A stretch of 64,000 nucleotides of DNA from Gnetum montanum (lineage: Eukaryota; Streptophyta; Gnetopsida; Gnetales; Gnetaceae). Position numbers and translations under genes: made by a program. Each line of letters starts with the position of its first letter. Position 1 is the stretch's first letter. This document shows positions 10,949-23,246 of this stretch, one piece after another. Under the pieces are notes generated by a model, which was not told the DNA's origin, made no database searches, and saw only the letters and a program-made list of their open reading frames with translations. The stretch is from NCBI GenBank assembly GCA_015680685.1, contig MNCI01035354.1, forward strand, positions 1,324,253 through 1,388,252, in the 5' to 3' direction.

Positions 10949-13300
10949 ATTTCTTCTTCTCATGGCATGAAGATGTCAAACCATCAGTCCCGCAACAATG
11001 CAAGGTGGTATCTACTCATCCAAATGAATATGTGCCTAATTTCACCTTCATCCTACACTTGGATGAACAACTGTGATGGCGTGATATAGAAGGTAACATT
11101 GTAATGCCTCATGATCGATCTATGTCCATGATGTTGCTTCAAACTCTTGTAAAGTTAGGCATCCATGACCTTCAATAAGAGTATGTTATGCATGATTATG
11201 ACTATCAGGACTACCATCTCATTGAAACACAATGTTGAAGAGATTAACATTAGGAGAAGTAACATGACTTTATGAAGGGGAAATGGTTCACCAATCCCTT
11301 GTTCCTACTAAACCAAGATAATAATGAAGGCCCTTTTATGGAGGCTCTCAACATGAAAATTATTCACCTCTCGATACTGGTGATGGGGGTGTAAACCTGA
11401 ATCTACATTTCACTATTAGCAAACTAGGTTTAGGAAAAGATGGTAGTCAAGGCACTGGATTGAACAAGCATCAAGATGATAAGAAACCTAACAAACATGG
11501 TCATGACAACCAAAGTCCTTATTTCTCTACATCCTCTTCATCTACATCTTCTTCTTTCTCTTCTTCTAATTCTAAAAATGCCATAGAAGAAACAATCATG
11601 ATGGAGAAGAGTAACAAAATAATAATACTAGCCACCATGCCCACAATAATTAGAATAATAGAGGACATCATCAACAACAACAAAATAATGTTGATGATGA
11701 GCCCTTAATGGCAACTCAAATCATGCTTAACATTGCAGAGGTAGTCAAGATCCCAACTAGGCATGTGAAAGAAAGTTTGATCAAGCACTTAGACATAAAC
11801 AATATCCCAAGATTTGAGGGGGAATAAAGCTCTAAATCACAAAACCATCGACAAGTCTTTCACAATGCTTGTGCCTTACAAAACATAAAGAATGAGTGGC
11901 AAAAATTGAAGCTATTCCCCAAGACACTTATCAAAGAGGTTGAAAGTTGGTACTAGTCCTTGGAGCTAGAATCTATCCATCAATGGAGTATAATGCTTGA
12001 TCTACTCAAGGATAAATACCACATGTACTCCAAAGTGTCTAATCTGACAAGGCAAATCCAAGGTTGGAAATAGGAAACATATGAACCCTTGGATACCACC
12101 ATGGGAAGATATTATTTCCTCTTACATTAATGCCCTAGCCATGGTCATTCTTAGAGTGAAGAACTCCACCACATCATAGATGGGCTCAGAGTAGAAACCA
12201 GAAGAACTCTTAGGGTTTATGCCCAAGGGAGAGTATCCAAACTAAGAGCTCATCAAATAAAATGGTTGATAGACCAGGTAGAAAAAGAAGAAGGTGAGTT
12301 ACAAAAAAGGGAAAGTGTAGAGGAATATAATAGGAACCCTTCCATCAGGAAAAGGGAGGTATAATTCTGTGACAAGGAGGAGTCGCCACTTGATAAGGTG
12401 ATGAATAGGAAAACCTTGTTCATCCAAAAATCTATTTTTGACATTTTGAAAAAGGTTGATAAATTATGGGACCTTTTTGGATGAAAAATTCCAAATTGAT
12501 ATGAAGATTGCTAAAGAATCCAAAGACCAAAATAGTGATCACAACCAGAGGAGGTGGAAAGAAACTAAACGTGCCTATTGAAGAGGTAAATGCAAAGTTT
12601 CTACAGTAGAAGAAGTTATGAAGATAGACTCTGATGATGATGTTGGGTGTGACATTTGCCAACATAAACATCAAAAGGGACACTCCCCTATGCTATCACA
12701 TTTACAAGAGTATAGAGTGTACACACTAAATCCTCAACTAGTAAGGAGGTAAGCACGTAGATGATTGTCTTATCCTCAAGGCAATCCAAGGTAGTTCAAC
12801 CAGCAACATCAAGCTCACTATCCAAGTGGAGCTCCACCACAATCATATGAGCAATACTAATAGTGGCACCAACCACAATCATAAGAAATTTCACTACCAA
12901 CATAGTAGTACCCTTACAAGCAACCAGATCCATATTGGTACTATGTTCAATAACCCATTTCTCCATGAAGTTTGGCCAATCATGCCTCATTCCAACATCA
13001 CTATTACCCTCCAGAGTACCATCAAACTCATTCATCATCTACTCAAGGAAAGCACCCATATCCATACCATCCTCTATACCCATCTAAACACATCCCTCTA
13101 CCCTTAACCTAGTTACCTCCTAATCCATCCATGCAGGGAAAAATTCCCCCACAACCATAACAATGAAATGCTACAAGGGCTATAAATTTACAACTGGCCT
13201 TCCAGCCAAGTGGTTTAGATAATCAATCTAGGAAACGACCATTTTTTTAACCCAACAATCCTAGCAAACCCCCACAACCTAATGTTGCTAGTTGCCTTGT
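10949..13300 (+). pseudogene. gag of element B (broken)
   Basis: The gag start codon is ATT in 'ATT TCT TCT TCT CAT' at 10949, where A and D have ATG. The usual order follows: N-terminal 'HPNEYVPNFTFILH' block near 11010, a His/Asn-rich stretch with poly-Ser (11460-11600), core 'NNIPRFEGE' and 'FHNACALQNIKNEWQKLKLFP' (about 11790-11930), 'HEPLDTTMGRYYFL' type repeat (about 12075), zinc-knuckle position at 12648 with the last Cys changed ('CDICQHKHQKGH'), and a Pro/Gln-rich tail. Multiple stops and frameshifts. Open stretches on the minus strand here are shadows. Confidence 0.7.
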
Positions 13301-14045
13301 ATTTACAACATCCTCATCCTCTACATCAAACACATTCAATAATCCTTCAAACCAAACATCGCCTCATATTTGCACTATGATGCTAACTCATGCTGTATCT
13401 AATTGGATCAAGGCTAGCAACCTTTCCATGAAATGATCTGACCTAGGAAGTCCTCTTATTTACTTGCAAATTGCAGGACATGAGCCATGAAAGGCTCTTC
13501 TTAATTCTAGTTCCAATGTTAATCTCATCTCGTATGACATGTATAAGGCTTGGAATCTACCACCTCTTAAGAAGGGCAATATATGTTTGGAATTGGTAGA
13601 CTAATCAATCATTGTCCCTTTAGAATTAGTGGAGGACATCATGACCATAGATTGTGGGTGGTCTTATCTTACTAATTTTCTTGTGATCAAGGTAGAAAAC
13701 TAGAAAGGTAGCTTCCCCATCATTATGGGTCATGCATGGTTAAGCATTGTTGATGCAAGAATGGGCATCAAGGACCTCTCCTTGGAAATTTACAAGGAAA
13801 ATGAATTTGGATGGCTTGAGAAGAAGTGAGTTCCATGCATCACGTACAGTGATAATGAGTGCAATTACATGCAAAAAATATGATCCATTAACAATACATT
13901 CATCAAAGTATGCAATTAGTGTGCACATGAAACAAATATCCAAAGGTGCCTGTACATAGTAGCCACAAAATAGGAAGGCATCCAATGACTAACTGCTAAC
14001 TTTGATAGTAGTACCTTATGCATGGAACCCACTGAGACATTGACA
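13300..14045 (+). pseudogene. Protease region of element B; rest of pol deleted
   Basis: The frame reads 'ALLNSSSNVNLIS' at the active-site position (Asp changed to Asn), then 'NLPPLKKGNI', 'IDCGWSYLTNFLVIKV' and 'SLEIYKENEF'. After 'CMEPTETLTC' near 14045 the sequence changes directly to the 3' non-coding tail ('tggttcccatccaaaaag', similar to 19400 in C). Reverse transcriptase, RNase H and integrase are absent, so B could only move with enzymes from another element. Confidence 0.65.
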
Positions 14046-14500
14046 TGTGTGGTTCCCATCCAAAAAGATAGAACAAAATAACATGATATGAATACAAAGC
14101 ATACCTCTTAGATAAATAAGCAAGCTAAAAGCACTTGTTATGGAACTAGAAAGACATGTTACCTATGCTTGAAGATTCCCTCTAACTAAGGTCCTCTCTC
14201 ACTTCTTGCTTTCTTCTCTTCTCTTTATGGAATGGTGGTTGTTCTATGAAAGCCCTCTTGTGTCTTGAGGGAGTGGATCAGTCTTGGAGTGGTGATGCAA
14301 AGTCACTAAAAGAGGTTGGTTTTGGTCTAGACTAAGGATGGATCCTCTTAGATCATTTTTAAACACAAACTTCATATGGGACTTCTTATAACCTCAATTC
14401 AAGATTCCATCCCACCTTCAAATTCATCCATCTATGCTTCTTGTAACTCACCTCACTACTAGTTTCCATGTTATGCTTAATGTCTTGGTTTGATGTGTTG
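14046..14500 (+). other. 3' non-coding tail of element B, first part
   Basis: This stretch aligns with the tails of C (about 19400-19780) and A (about 25130-25437): 'agcataccyyttaga', 'agaaagacatgtta', 'ctctaactaagg', 'ctcacttc'. I see no ORF. It is interrupted at 14500 by element C and resumes at 21546. Confidence 0.7.
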
Positions 14501-15294
14501 TGATGAACCACAATATCGCATATGCGATATCACATCCACCATGTGATATCGCATCTTGCCTCATCTTCTATAAATAAGAGATGGAACCCTTGGTTCCAAC
14601 ACAATTAGATTTAGACCCTTAGCTAGACTCTTGCAGTTTTTTCATTCCAGAGTTAGAATTATTTTTGTGTGCCCGCAGTAGGAGTCATGGAGTGAATGGA
14701 TCTTTATTCGAGTAATTTGTACCTAAGAAAAATTTTGTGTACGGTAATGAAGACAAACTTTATGATAAACCATGTAGCATACAGATTAAGCTAATTAGTA
14801 ATTAATGATTGTTTAACGCTTTCCTAGTTAATTAATATCTCTCTCAACCTTCAACCCCCTTAGTTAAATACACTCAATATGACCGCTTCGAGCATGCGTG
14901 TAGTTCTTGGTAACCTAGTAACAATTAGTGCTTGGTAACCCCAATAGTGTTGCAATAGTTCAAGATGTGTATGGCAAGTGGGAATGGATACTAGTGTTAG
15001 GAACATTTAGAAACTAGTTAATGAATAGTTAATGTAAGTTAGCCACTTAGTTCTCTCTCCCTCTCCTTTATTAGCAGAAGACATAAAAAATAAAAAAGCT
15101 ATAAAAATCATATACCTCAAGCTTACTTAACCATACAACTGTGACAATACAAGTAAGTTTTGGAAGACAATGATTGATTAACCCTAAGTGTTCCATTAAG
15201 GCGCATAAGCACTTGGTCCTTGGAGTTCAACTGGATCATGCATGAAATGCTCGTATTCATATGGTTGAGTGTAGGGGTATCTCACCACTCATCA
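14501..15294 (+). repeat. 5' LTR of element C
   Basis: This 794-bp LTR runs from TGATGAACCAC to CACTCATCA. U3 holds a perfect 18-bp palindrome at 14513-14530 (ATATCGCATATGCGATAT) and a further GATATC copy near 14546. The TATA box is TATAAATAA at 14569-14577. The partner LTR is 20733-21540. Confidence 0.93.
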
Positions 15295-15295
15295 T

Positions 15296-15313
15296 TGGCG
15301 TCGTTGTTGGGGA
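15296..15313 (+). other. Primer binding site of element C (tRNA-Asp type)
   Basis: TGGCGTCGTTGTTGGGGA differs from the Athila-type site by three C-to-T changes. It lies one base past the LTR end. Confidence 0.85.
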
Positions 15314-15375
15314 CTTAGTTGTTTCTATGCTGCATAGAACATAGGAAATCATTCATATCATTGGAACATTAGAAN

Positions 15376-17640
15376 TGATCCACCAGTTCCTTAATAGTTT
15401 CATGTGGTATATACTCATCCTAATGAGTATCTACCCGATTTCACCTTTATTCTCCACCAAGACGAACAACTACATTGGAGAGACTTCGAGGGTAACATAG
15501 TGTTGCCTCTAGACCGATCAGTTTCCAACATGCTCCTTCATGCTCTCACATGAATAGGCATGCCACTTTTATACACAGAATATGTTACATGCAATCATGA
15601 CTCAAGAGCCTATCATCCCACAAAAGTGCAATGTCAAAGGGACTTGCGATAGGAGAGATACCATACATCTTTGAAGGGTAAATGGCCCCATGATGCTCCG
15701 CACGTTTTGAGCAAAATTGAGGATGGTGAACCTACTTCAATAGGTTCCCCAAAAAATTATGTTCCTCCTCTTAACATTGGTTAGGGGGTGGTGTATCAGA
15801 ACCTCCACTCCACTATTCACAACCCTGGTTCTGATACCCACGAACACGAAGTGTTCAACAAAGAAACACAAACACACGATAAGGATGGACATTCTGATCG
15901 TGATCATAATCGAGGCCAAGACCATCGAAGAGAAGGTAGAAAACAATATCATGGTGATGGTTCTCCTTCTTCTTCACCTTCATTGTCATCTTCACCCCCT
16001 CCTTCAATTTCCAGATGCAATCATAGGGAAACCAATCGTGAGGATAAGGGAAAATGAAGTGAAAGTCATCCACAAGATAGTTGAAAATGAGGATGAGGGC
16101 ACTCTAAAGAATCAAGGAATAAAAGAAGGGAGAGTAGGGAACTACATAGATACCATAGACGCTATGAACGAGATGATCACGAAGAACCCCTACTTACAAC
16201 TAGAAGATGCTAGATATAACGAAGGCCATAAGAGTTCCAACAAGGCACAAAAAGGATAGTAGGATCAAGAGGCTAGACATGAATAACATCCCACAATTTG
16301 AATGGGGATACAACGTTGATCCTCAAAATCATTTACAAGCATTCCATGATGCATGTGCCTTGCAAAACATAGAAAACAAATGGAAAAAATTGAAGTTGTT
16401 TCCAAGGACACTAGTGAAAGAAGTTAAAAGCTGGTACTAGTACTTAAAACCAGAATCCATTCAGAGGTGGAGTATAATGTTAGAACTGTTCAATGATAAG
16501 TACAAAACGTACTCCTGAGTGTCGAACTTGTGGAAGCAAATCCAAGGATGGAAGCAAAGAAATCATGAACCCTTGTATGCTACCATGGGCCGCTATTACA
16601 CACTATTACATCGTTGCCCTGGCCATGGTTATTCGCAGCGGGATCAACTACACCATCTCGTGGATGGACTTAGGCATGAAACAAGAAGAACCCTTGGGAC
16701 GTATGCCCAAGGAAGGTTATCAGAGCTTAGGTCTCATCAAATTCATAGACTGCTAGAGCAAGTTTCCAAAGAAGAAGGTGAGCTATGAAAGAGAGAACGT
16801 GCAGAAGAATACAACCAAGATCCTTCCCTCCAAAAAAAGGGGAGTGAGATTTTGTGAGGAGGAAGAAGAGTCACCACTCGAAAAGATGGTGAATAGGAAA
16901 ACTTTGCCTCTCCAAAAGTTAACATCAAAAGTATCAGCAAAGGTAGACCAAATGTGGAACTCCTTGGATAGTAGGTTTGAAACTATTCTTAAAATTGTAG
17001 AGGAATCTAGGGACTGAGGTAGTGACCACGACAAAAAGAAAAAGAGAGAAGTGGAAAATGCACATAACAAGGGTAAGGGCAAAATGGCCATTACAGAAGA
17101 CGTTATGGATTCATACATGAACAATGATAGTGGATGCAAGATATGCCAATACGATCATCCTGAGGGATGTTGCCTAGTGATCTCACATCTACAAGAGTCT
17201 AGGGTGTATGCACTCAACCCACGACTAAATAAATGGTAAGCACCCTGATGGTTACCTTATCCCCAAGGTAACCCAAGGAAATTCCACCAACCTTCAACAT
17301 ATTATCCAAGTGGAACTCCACCACAACCCATTGGGCAACATCAACAGTGGTAATACCCACAGTCATGGGGGATGCCACCACCAAGGCAACAATACCCATA
17401 CCAGCAACTTGACCCATATGGCTACTACATGCAGCATCCAATCTCTCCATGTGACTCTGTTAGTCACGTTACACCACAACATCACTATCAAGCCCATGAG
17501 TATCATAGAACTCCTTCTCCTAGGGGAGATAACCCAAAAATATACCATCCTTCAAATCCATCTGCAGCTCTCATACCAATAGCTCCATTACCACCCGCTT
17601 CATCAATGCAAGGGGAACTCCCTACTCAACCGTAGCAATG
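15376..17640 (+). pseudogene. gag of element C (nearly intact frame)
   Basis: The N-terminus is truncated at an undetermined base (N at 15375): about 90 bp present in D, including the ATG, are missing. 'HPNEYLPDFTFILHQDEQLHWRD'-like sequence follows at about 15415, then a His/Asp/Arg-rich and poly-Ser stretch (15830-16010). The core lies in one frame at 16207-16788 ('NIPQFEWGYN', 'LQAFHDACALQNIEN', 'RCPGHGYSQRDQLHHLVDGL'). After a frameshift near 16770, one frame runs to the end of the protease (16778-18439). It has a helical segment (SAKVDQMWNSLD), a zinc knuckle at 17135-17176 (CKICQYDHPEGCC) and a Pro/Gln/Tyr-rich tail at 17372-17635. Confidence 0.8.
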
Positions 17641-18439
17641 CAATGCCACAAGAGCTGTAAATCCTCAACCCACTATTAGTTCTGAAAATTGTATGAATAA
17701 AAGACCTTTCTTCAGAACCAACAATCCAACCAAGCCCTTACAACCACAAGTGGTTGAACCTCTGAACGCCTCCCCATCAAATAAAGTTTTAGAGCTCCCT
17801 TCAAACCAAACACCAAGCTCAATGCATACGATTATGTTAACACATGCCTTTACTAACTAGATCAAGGTTGGCCACCGTCCCAAGAAATTCTTTGATCTTG
17901 TAAGCTCTCTAATCTATCTCCAAATCACTGGGAATGAGCCATGCAAAGATCTTCTGGATTTAGGTTCTGGAGTCAACTTAATATCACAAGAAATGTACAA
18001 AGCCTGAAACCTGCCTCCATTAAAGAAGAGCAGTATTCGCCTAGAGCTGGTCAACTAGTCCATCACTGTTCCCTTTTGACTAGTGGAGGACATTGTCACC
18101 ATTGTGTGTGGGTGGTCATACCCAGCTGATTTCCTAGTGATACAAGTAAATGATGGTAAATGGGACTTTCCAAAAATAATGGGAAGGGCATGGCTAAGTA
18201 CTATAGATGCATGCCTAAGAATTTGCGATATTTCCCTGGAAATATCTAAGGAAAATACTTTTGAAAAGATTAAGAAGAAGAAGGTTTCATGCATCGCATA
18301 TAGTGATACAAGGTGCAATTGCGTGCAGAGATCATGGGTTGTGCAAAGTTTAGCATTGCCTGCATGCAACTGGTGTGCACAAGACAGTAACATACAAAGG
18401 TGCCTATATACAGTAGCCACAAGACAAGAAGACACCTAG
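17641..18439 (+). pseudogene. Aspartic protease of element C
   Basis: This continues the gag frame with only a few stops. The active-site block near 17950 is 'DLLDLGSGVNLIS', typical of Athila-type proteases. It is followed by 'NLPPLKKSSIRLELV', 'VCGWSYPADFLVIQV', 'MGRAWLSTIDACL' and 'SLEISKENTFEK'. The last open part is 18083-18439 (118 codons). Stops at Trp positions (TGA/TAG) suggest decay by transition. The minus-strand frame 18055-18435 is a shadow. Confidence 0.75.
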
Positions 18440-20486
18440 TGGCTAATAGCTAATCAAGAGAGCAACTCACTAATGTGCATGGAACTAACTGAGGGAATAA
18501 CTTGCGCTTACATCGAAAGCATATATGCACTAGAGAAAGTCCACTGCCAACTTCCAAGCCTTAACCTTGAAAACATCAACTAGGGGAAGCTGGAATTTCC
18601 TAAAAAATACAAACCTAAGAGCCCTAATAAGATATTATTAGTCAATGTGCAATAGACCAAACCCTTCCATGAATTTAGAACAATCAGTGCACATAATACC
18701 TCTAAGAAGGGATGACCCTACTCACTATTTTGAATCTCCTCCATCCAACTCAATCATGGGGGAGACAGCCACCTTTGCTAACCATTTGAGGCCCTCAGTT
18801 CCTTTTTAAGTTTTTGTTTTACACATTTTTGTTTTACAAATTTTTTTAATTTTTCTTTTTTTTTTTTGCAACATCGTTTATACTTTCTCATTTCTTCGTG
18901 TGATTATTTATTTTTTGGTTTTTTTATTGTTTTTTTTTTAATTTTTTTATTTTTTTATTTTTTCTTTGTTTGTTGTTTTTGTTTTGTTAGATTTTTCACC
19001 TAATAAGTGCTCTTGATGGTGGTATGAACGGTATTCTATTGATTGCTAATGTTTGGTTTTTACCTTTGAGTTATAATGTTGATACTAAGGTATGGTTCTT
19101 TTGATATAATAGCCAATGAGTCTACATCATCCATGCATCCATGAATTTCTATGGTCTCTCTTGGCCTGGAACTTTACAGTCCACTTCTTTAATAATAAAA
19201 CTATTAACGAATTGGTAACTGGGCATTTCTCAAACTAAGGAAGGACTCAAGGACTGAAAAGGGTGTGACTTCAAAGGGATTTGATGCATTTTTGCTGGCT
19301 ATTCTCTTGGGTGCTTGGATGTTTTCTTCTTGAGTTTTCCTTACCATTGTGACATTGCTCCATTATTGAGAAGCTGAGCCAATAAAAATAAGTCTTTGCA
19401 TGGTGTGGTTCTCACGCAAAAGCAAAAAAAAATAGTGAGAATTCAAAGCATACCCCTTAGACAAAATAATCATCTGGGCTACAAGCACTAGTTATGGAAT
19501 TAAATAGACATGTTTCCTCTAACTAAGGTCCTTTCTCACTTCCTACTTCTCCCTTTCTCATTTTCCTTGGAATGGTGTTGAGTTACTTCAACTGGATGGA
19601 TTGGCCAAGTGTATTAATGTAAAGTCACTAGATGTGGATTGTTTGAGGCTAGATTTGGAATGAGATCTACTCAGTCACATTAACCATAAATACACAAGGG
19701 AATGTACACCACCTTGTTCTTGGGACTCCATTCCATTCTCTTCTCCCCATCATTATTTCTCCATTTTCCACTTCATTTCCCATTATCCCAGTAGTCTATA
19801 TTTTGGTTGATACATTGTTTTCTCTTTGGTGGATTCTTGTGGCTAAGTCTTTAACTCTTACTCCCAAACAACATTTCCAGAGCCTACAAACTCTTTGAAT
19901 GTGGGTTTGTCAAGGCATAAATGACATGAACCTACTTTGGGGAGGACCCAATTTCATTCTTATATGGTGCATCAGTTAACTTCTTTCCCTTAAACATTTC
20001 TACAATCAACATTTTTTGTTTTTTGTTTTATTTCATTCCCATATCTAACATCCATTTTATCGGCATTGCTGTTGTTTCTTTTTCTTCATATTTCTTATTC
20101 CTTATCTTTTTCTATTCTATCACTATTGAAGGATCACTCTTAGTCATGGGGGCCCTAGTCCAATTTTTTCAATTTTTCCTATCCCCTACACCTTGGGTAG
20201 TCGCCAGTGTTATATCTCTAGAATCTATATTAGCCATATCACAACTCAGCCAATGGATCTTACATTAAGGCAAGGTATCAACTGTATTGTGATTTACTTA
20301 TCCTTGCTCATATGTGACTATGTTGTGTGTGCATATGATAATCATACAGCAATGGATTGGACCTGGAGGAAACGCTCAGGATGGACTTGTAATGGAATGG
20401 TTGTGCAAGGAACAAGATTGATGGTGCGGCTATGGATGGACAATAGAAGGAACAATCTTGGAATCGATAGCAATACATCTTCTCCT

Positions 20487-20533
<47 letters not shown>

Positions 20534-20732
20534 TGCCAAATAAGGCTGGATGTCAATTGTGTATAGTGTTCACTCTTGTAGTCATGAACACTAATGTTGT
20601 CATGTATTGTAATGTTGATCTATTCACATGTCATCCCATTCATCATTAGTTTTCATTCAAGTTAATAATCCCATACCTTCCCATTATTTTGTAAGGAACT
20701 CAAGGATGACTTTTCATTCAATCATGGGGATA
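18440..20732 (+). other. 3' region and non-coding tail of element C; pol deletion junction near 18600
   Basis: At 18560-18610 the reading 'LEFPKKYKPKSPNK' joins the linker seen before reverse transcriptase in J ('LEIPKNFK', 61928) to the sequence after integrase in A ('YEPKSPNK', 9870). The lost pol therefore lies between these words. T-rich DNA follows (18800-18990), then tail sequence shared with A, B and D, with the conserved box ACTTTGGGGAGGACCCA near 19934. A pure CT microsatellite lies at about 20489-20530 and the purine tract CATGGGGA abuts the 3' LTR. Frames at 20023-20268 and around the microsatellite look non-coding. Confidence 0.7.
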
Positions 20733-21540
20733 TGATGAACTGTGATATCGCGCATGTGATATCACATCCACCATGCAATATCACATATGTGATATCACGT
20801 CCTACCTCATCTTCTATAAATAAGAGGCAACATCCTTGGGTCCGACAGAATTAGATTTAGACCCTTAGATAGACTCTTGCAATTTTTTCATTCTAGAGTT
20901 AGAATTATTTCTGTGTGCCCGTAGTAGGAGTCATAGAGTGAACAAATCTTTATTCGAGCAATTTTTACTTGAGCATAATTTTGTGTACAGCAATAAAGAT
21001 GAACTTTATGATAAACCTTGCAGCATACAGATTAAGCTAATTAGTAATTAATGATTTTTTAACACTTTCCTATTTAATTAATATCTCTCTCAACCTTCAA
21101 CCCCCTTAGTTAAATACACTCAATACGACCGCTTCGAGCATGTGTGTAGCACTTGGTAACCTAGTAACGATTAGCATTTGGTAACCCCAGCAGTGTTGCA
21201 CTGGTTCAGGATGTGTACAGCAAGTGGGAACGAATACTAGTGTTAGGAACATTTAGAGACTAGTTAATGAATAGCTAATGTAAGTTAGCCACTTAGTTCT
21301 CTCTCCCTCTCCTTTATTAGCATAAGACATAAAAAATACAAAAGCTATAAAAATCATATACCTCAAGCTTACTTGACCATACAACTGTGACAATACAAGT
21401 AAGTTTGGGAAGACAACGATTGATTAACCCTAAGTGTTCCGTTAAGACGCATAAGCACTTGGTCCTTGGAGTTCGACCGGATCGTGCATGAAATGCTAGT
21501 ATTCGTATGGTTGAGTGTAGGGGTACCTCGCCACTCATTA
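20733..21540 (+). repeat. 3' LTR of element C
   Basis: This 808-bp copy of 14501-15294 starts TGATGAACTGTG and ends CACTCATTA, where the 5' copy has CACTCATCA. U3 again holds a perfect 18-bp palindrome, here at 20778-20795 (ATATCACATATGTGATAT). It is followed by the target duplication TGTTG. Confidence 0.93.
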
Positions 21541-21545
21541 TGTTG

Positions 21546-21884
21546 GAATTCTTGGATAAATTCTTTTTGATTGGTCCTTAACTTTTCATAAACATTAATT
21601 AACTATGGGGATCATAGACTCCTTAGTTAAGGTTATGCAAGGGTAAAAAGGACATGTGCCTGATATGGGGAGGACCCACTTGCATATCTCTTAGCTTGGA
21701 TAGTTAAGTCCCTTACCTTAGACATTGGTACAATCCTATCTTTTGTATGTTCCATTGTACATCCAACTCTGTGTTCTTTAAAGCCTTCATAGAACTTTAT
21801 TCTCCAATGACTTTATCAATTTTTTGAATCTTATAAGCTCCAACACCCTCTTCTACCATAAGGAGTGGAACCTAGCACGAAACA
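21546..21884 (+). other. 3' non-coding tail of element B, second part
   Basis: B resumes here after C. The stretch carries the shared box TGGGGAGGACCCACTTG at 21666-21682 and resembles 32940-33180 of A ('ccttaact', 'catggagaccatggactccttggtt', 'catacctcttag'). It leads into the coiled-coil ORF. Confidence 0.65.
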
Positions 21885-23246
21885 TTGCTAGAACGACTTG
21901 TGGAAATCAGGCAACCAATTCTAGACATCTTTGATTTTCTAGATAATATTACTACAACCCAATCAGAGTTGCTCAAAGCAAATGGAAAATGCATCATCCT
22001 AGCAGGGCAACTAAAAATGGCTCAAGCACAAAACAAATGCTTGGCCGCAAAGGTTGCTGAACTGCATGCCCATTTTGCTAATCCTGCACTCCTCATCCCT
22101 GTAACAACTAAAGATGAAGCTTTTCAGCAACTTCAAAAATAATTAAAACAAGCTGAGGAGGGAATGGTAATGGCCATGTTCAACTAGTTTGTAGCAAAAG
22201 AAAAAACCTACTTAGTTCAAAAGGACTTGGTTCAAATGCACCAGGAAAATGAAACACTAACAATAAAAAACCATCACCTATGAAATGTTGATGTACAAAA
22301 ACAATAGATGTAAGAATTTATTCATCAATAATAGGAGCAACTCACCAAGGTAAACATGAAATTGAGGAAATTGACCATAGAGAATCACAATTTGTCTATG
22401 GAGGAAATTTTTTCCTTATGCCAAAAATCTACCATTGAAATCGTCACCTGGAAAAATAAGGCTTTTAAATTTGAGAGAGTAAAAAATCACTACCATGACC
22501 AAGTTAGCTTGCACAAATAAGTAAATGAAAAACATATCCAAGTGGCTAAGGCAAAAGTAAATGAGGCCCTTTAACAACTTTAGTAAAGAAGAGAGGTATG
22601 GCAATCCATCATTAATGGGATAGATGCCTAAAACAACGCGAAGATCCACCTAAAGAAGTTACAAACTGAAGAAATGATAGAGTATATGGAACTAGGCAAT
22701 CTCTGATATGCAAACCTAGTAATTCTGACTATTGAATGACCATGATTAGAACTCATAAAACAAGTGGGTAGCTTGTACTTTTTGTACAAGGCCAAGTTCA
22801 AGCACCACAAGGACACCAAGAAAAAGCTTGAGATGATAAATGCTAAACTTGAAGTTCTCAAGGCATAATTCACCAATCAATGATCAACTATTGAGAACTT
22901 GGCCAAGTTAATGAATGATTACTAGGAGCTATAGAATGCAATCAAGGCATTCAACATCAAGCACAAATAATTCACTACCTCATTCATCGATGCAAAGAAG
23001 CTATTCCTAGAAATTCCCTATCCTTGGGATGTGCCCATTCCAGTCCACATTTGTGAAGCTATGTGGATCATGCATGATCCCAAAAGTAAGGAGGAGAAAA
23101 TAAAAGCATTGTTGAATGCTTGTTTCCTCCCACCAAAAGTTGCAATAGCAACTGGACAACCACAACAGCCTCAACCACTGCATGTGCCTAAAGCTAGAGA
23201 AGGTTTGTTAAAGCCTCAAGAGCCTCCACCACCTGGGACTATGTGA
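21885..23246 (+). pseudogene. 3' coiled-coil ORF of element B (decayed)
   Basis: One frame can be followed for about 454 codons without a frameshift, although about twenty stops, most of them TAA or TAG at likely Gln codons, interrupt it. Open ends are 21885-22142 (85 codons) and 23031-23246 (71 codons), in the same phase. The product is rich in Lys, Glu, Gln and Leu with heptad-like spacing ('LLKANGKCIILAGQLKMAQAQNKCLAAKVAELHAHF' region). It ends in a Pro-rich tail (QPQPLHVPKA ... PQEPPPPG). It occupies the place of the 3' ORF in Athila elements. I see no signal peptide or membrane segment, so an envelope role is not supported. Confidence 0.55.

Larger units (their letters stand above)
14501..21540 (+). 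mobile_element. Element C, Athila-like gag-protease element inserted in B
   Basis: LTRs at 14501-15294 and 20733-21540 both start TGATGAAC. The element is flanked by TGTTG at 14496-14500 and 21541-21545, an exact 5-bp target duplication. Total length is 7.04 kb. It encodes gag and protease, then jumps to post-integrase sequence at about 18600 and a 2-kb non-coding tail, so reverse transcriptase, RNase H and integrase are missing. It is the youngest layer of this nest and its coding frame is the best preserved of the four. Confidence 0.93.

Noticed and set aside
14513-14530. CRISPR-like or terminator hairpins from the GATATC palindromes
   Set aside because: They sit in U3 of eukaryotic LTRs before TATA boxes, with no spacer array and no bacterial context.
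15759-16259. 166-codon plus-strand frame in element C
   Set aside because: Shadow of the gag His/poly-Ser region; the neighbouring phases carry the conserved gag words.
20308-20556. Arg-Glu repeat frames on the minus strand
   Set aside because: They are translations of the CT microsatellite at 20489-20530 and nothing else supports a gene.
21885-23246. Envelope protein for the B 3' ORF
   Set aside because: No signal peptide, membrane segment or furin-like site is visible; coiled coil and Pro-rich tail only.
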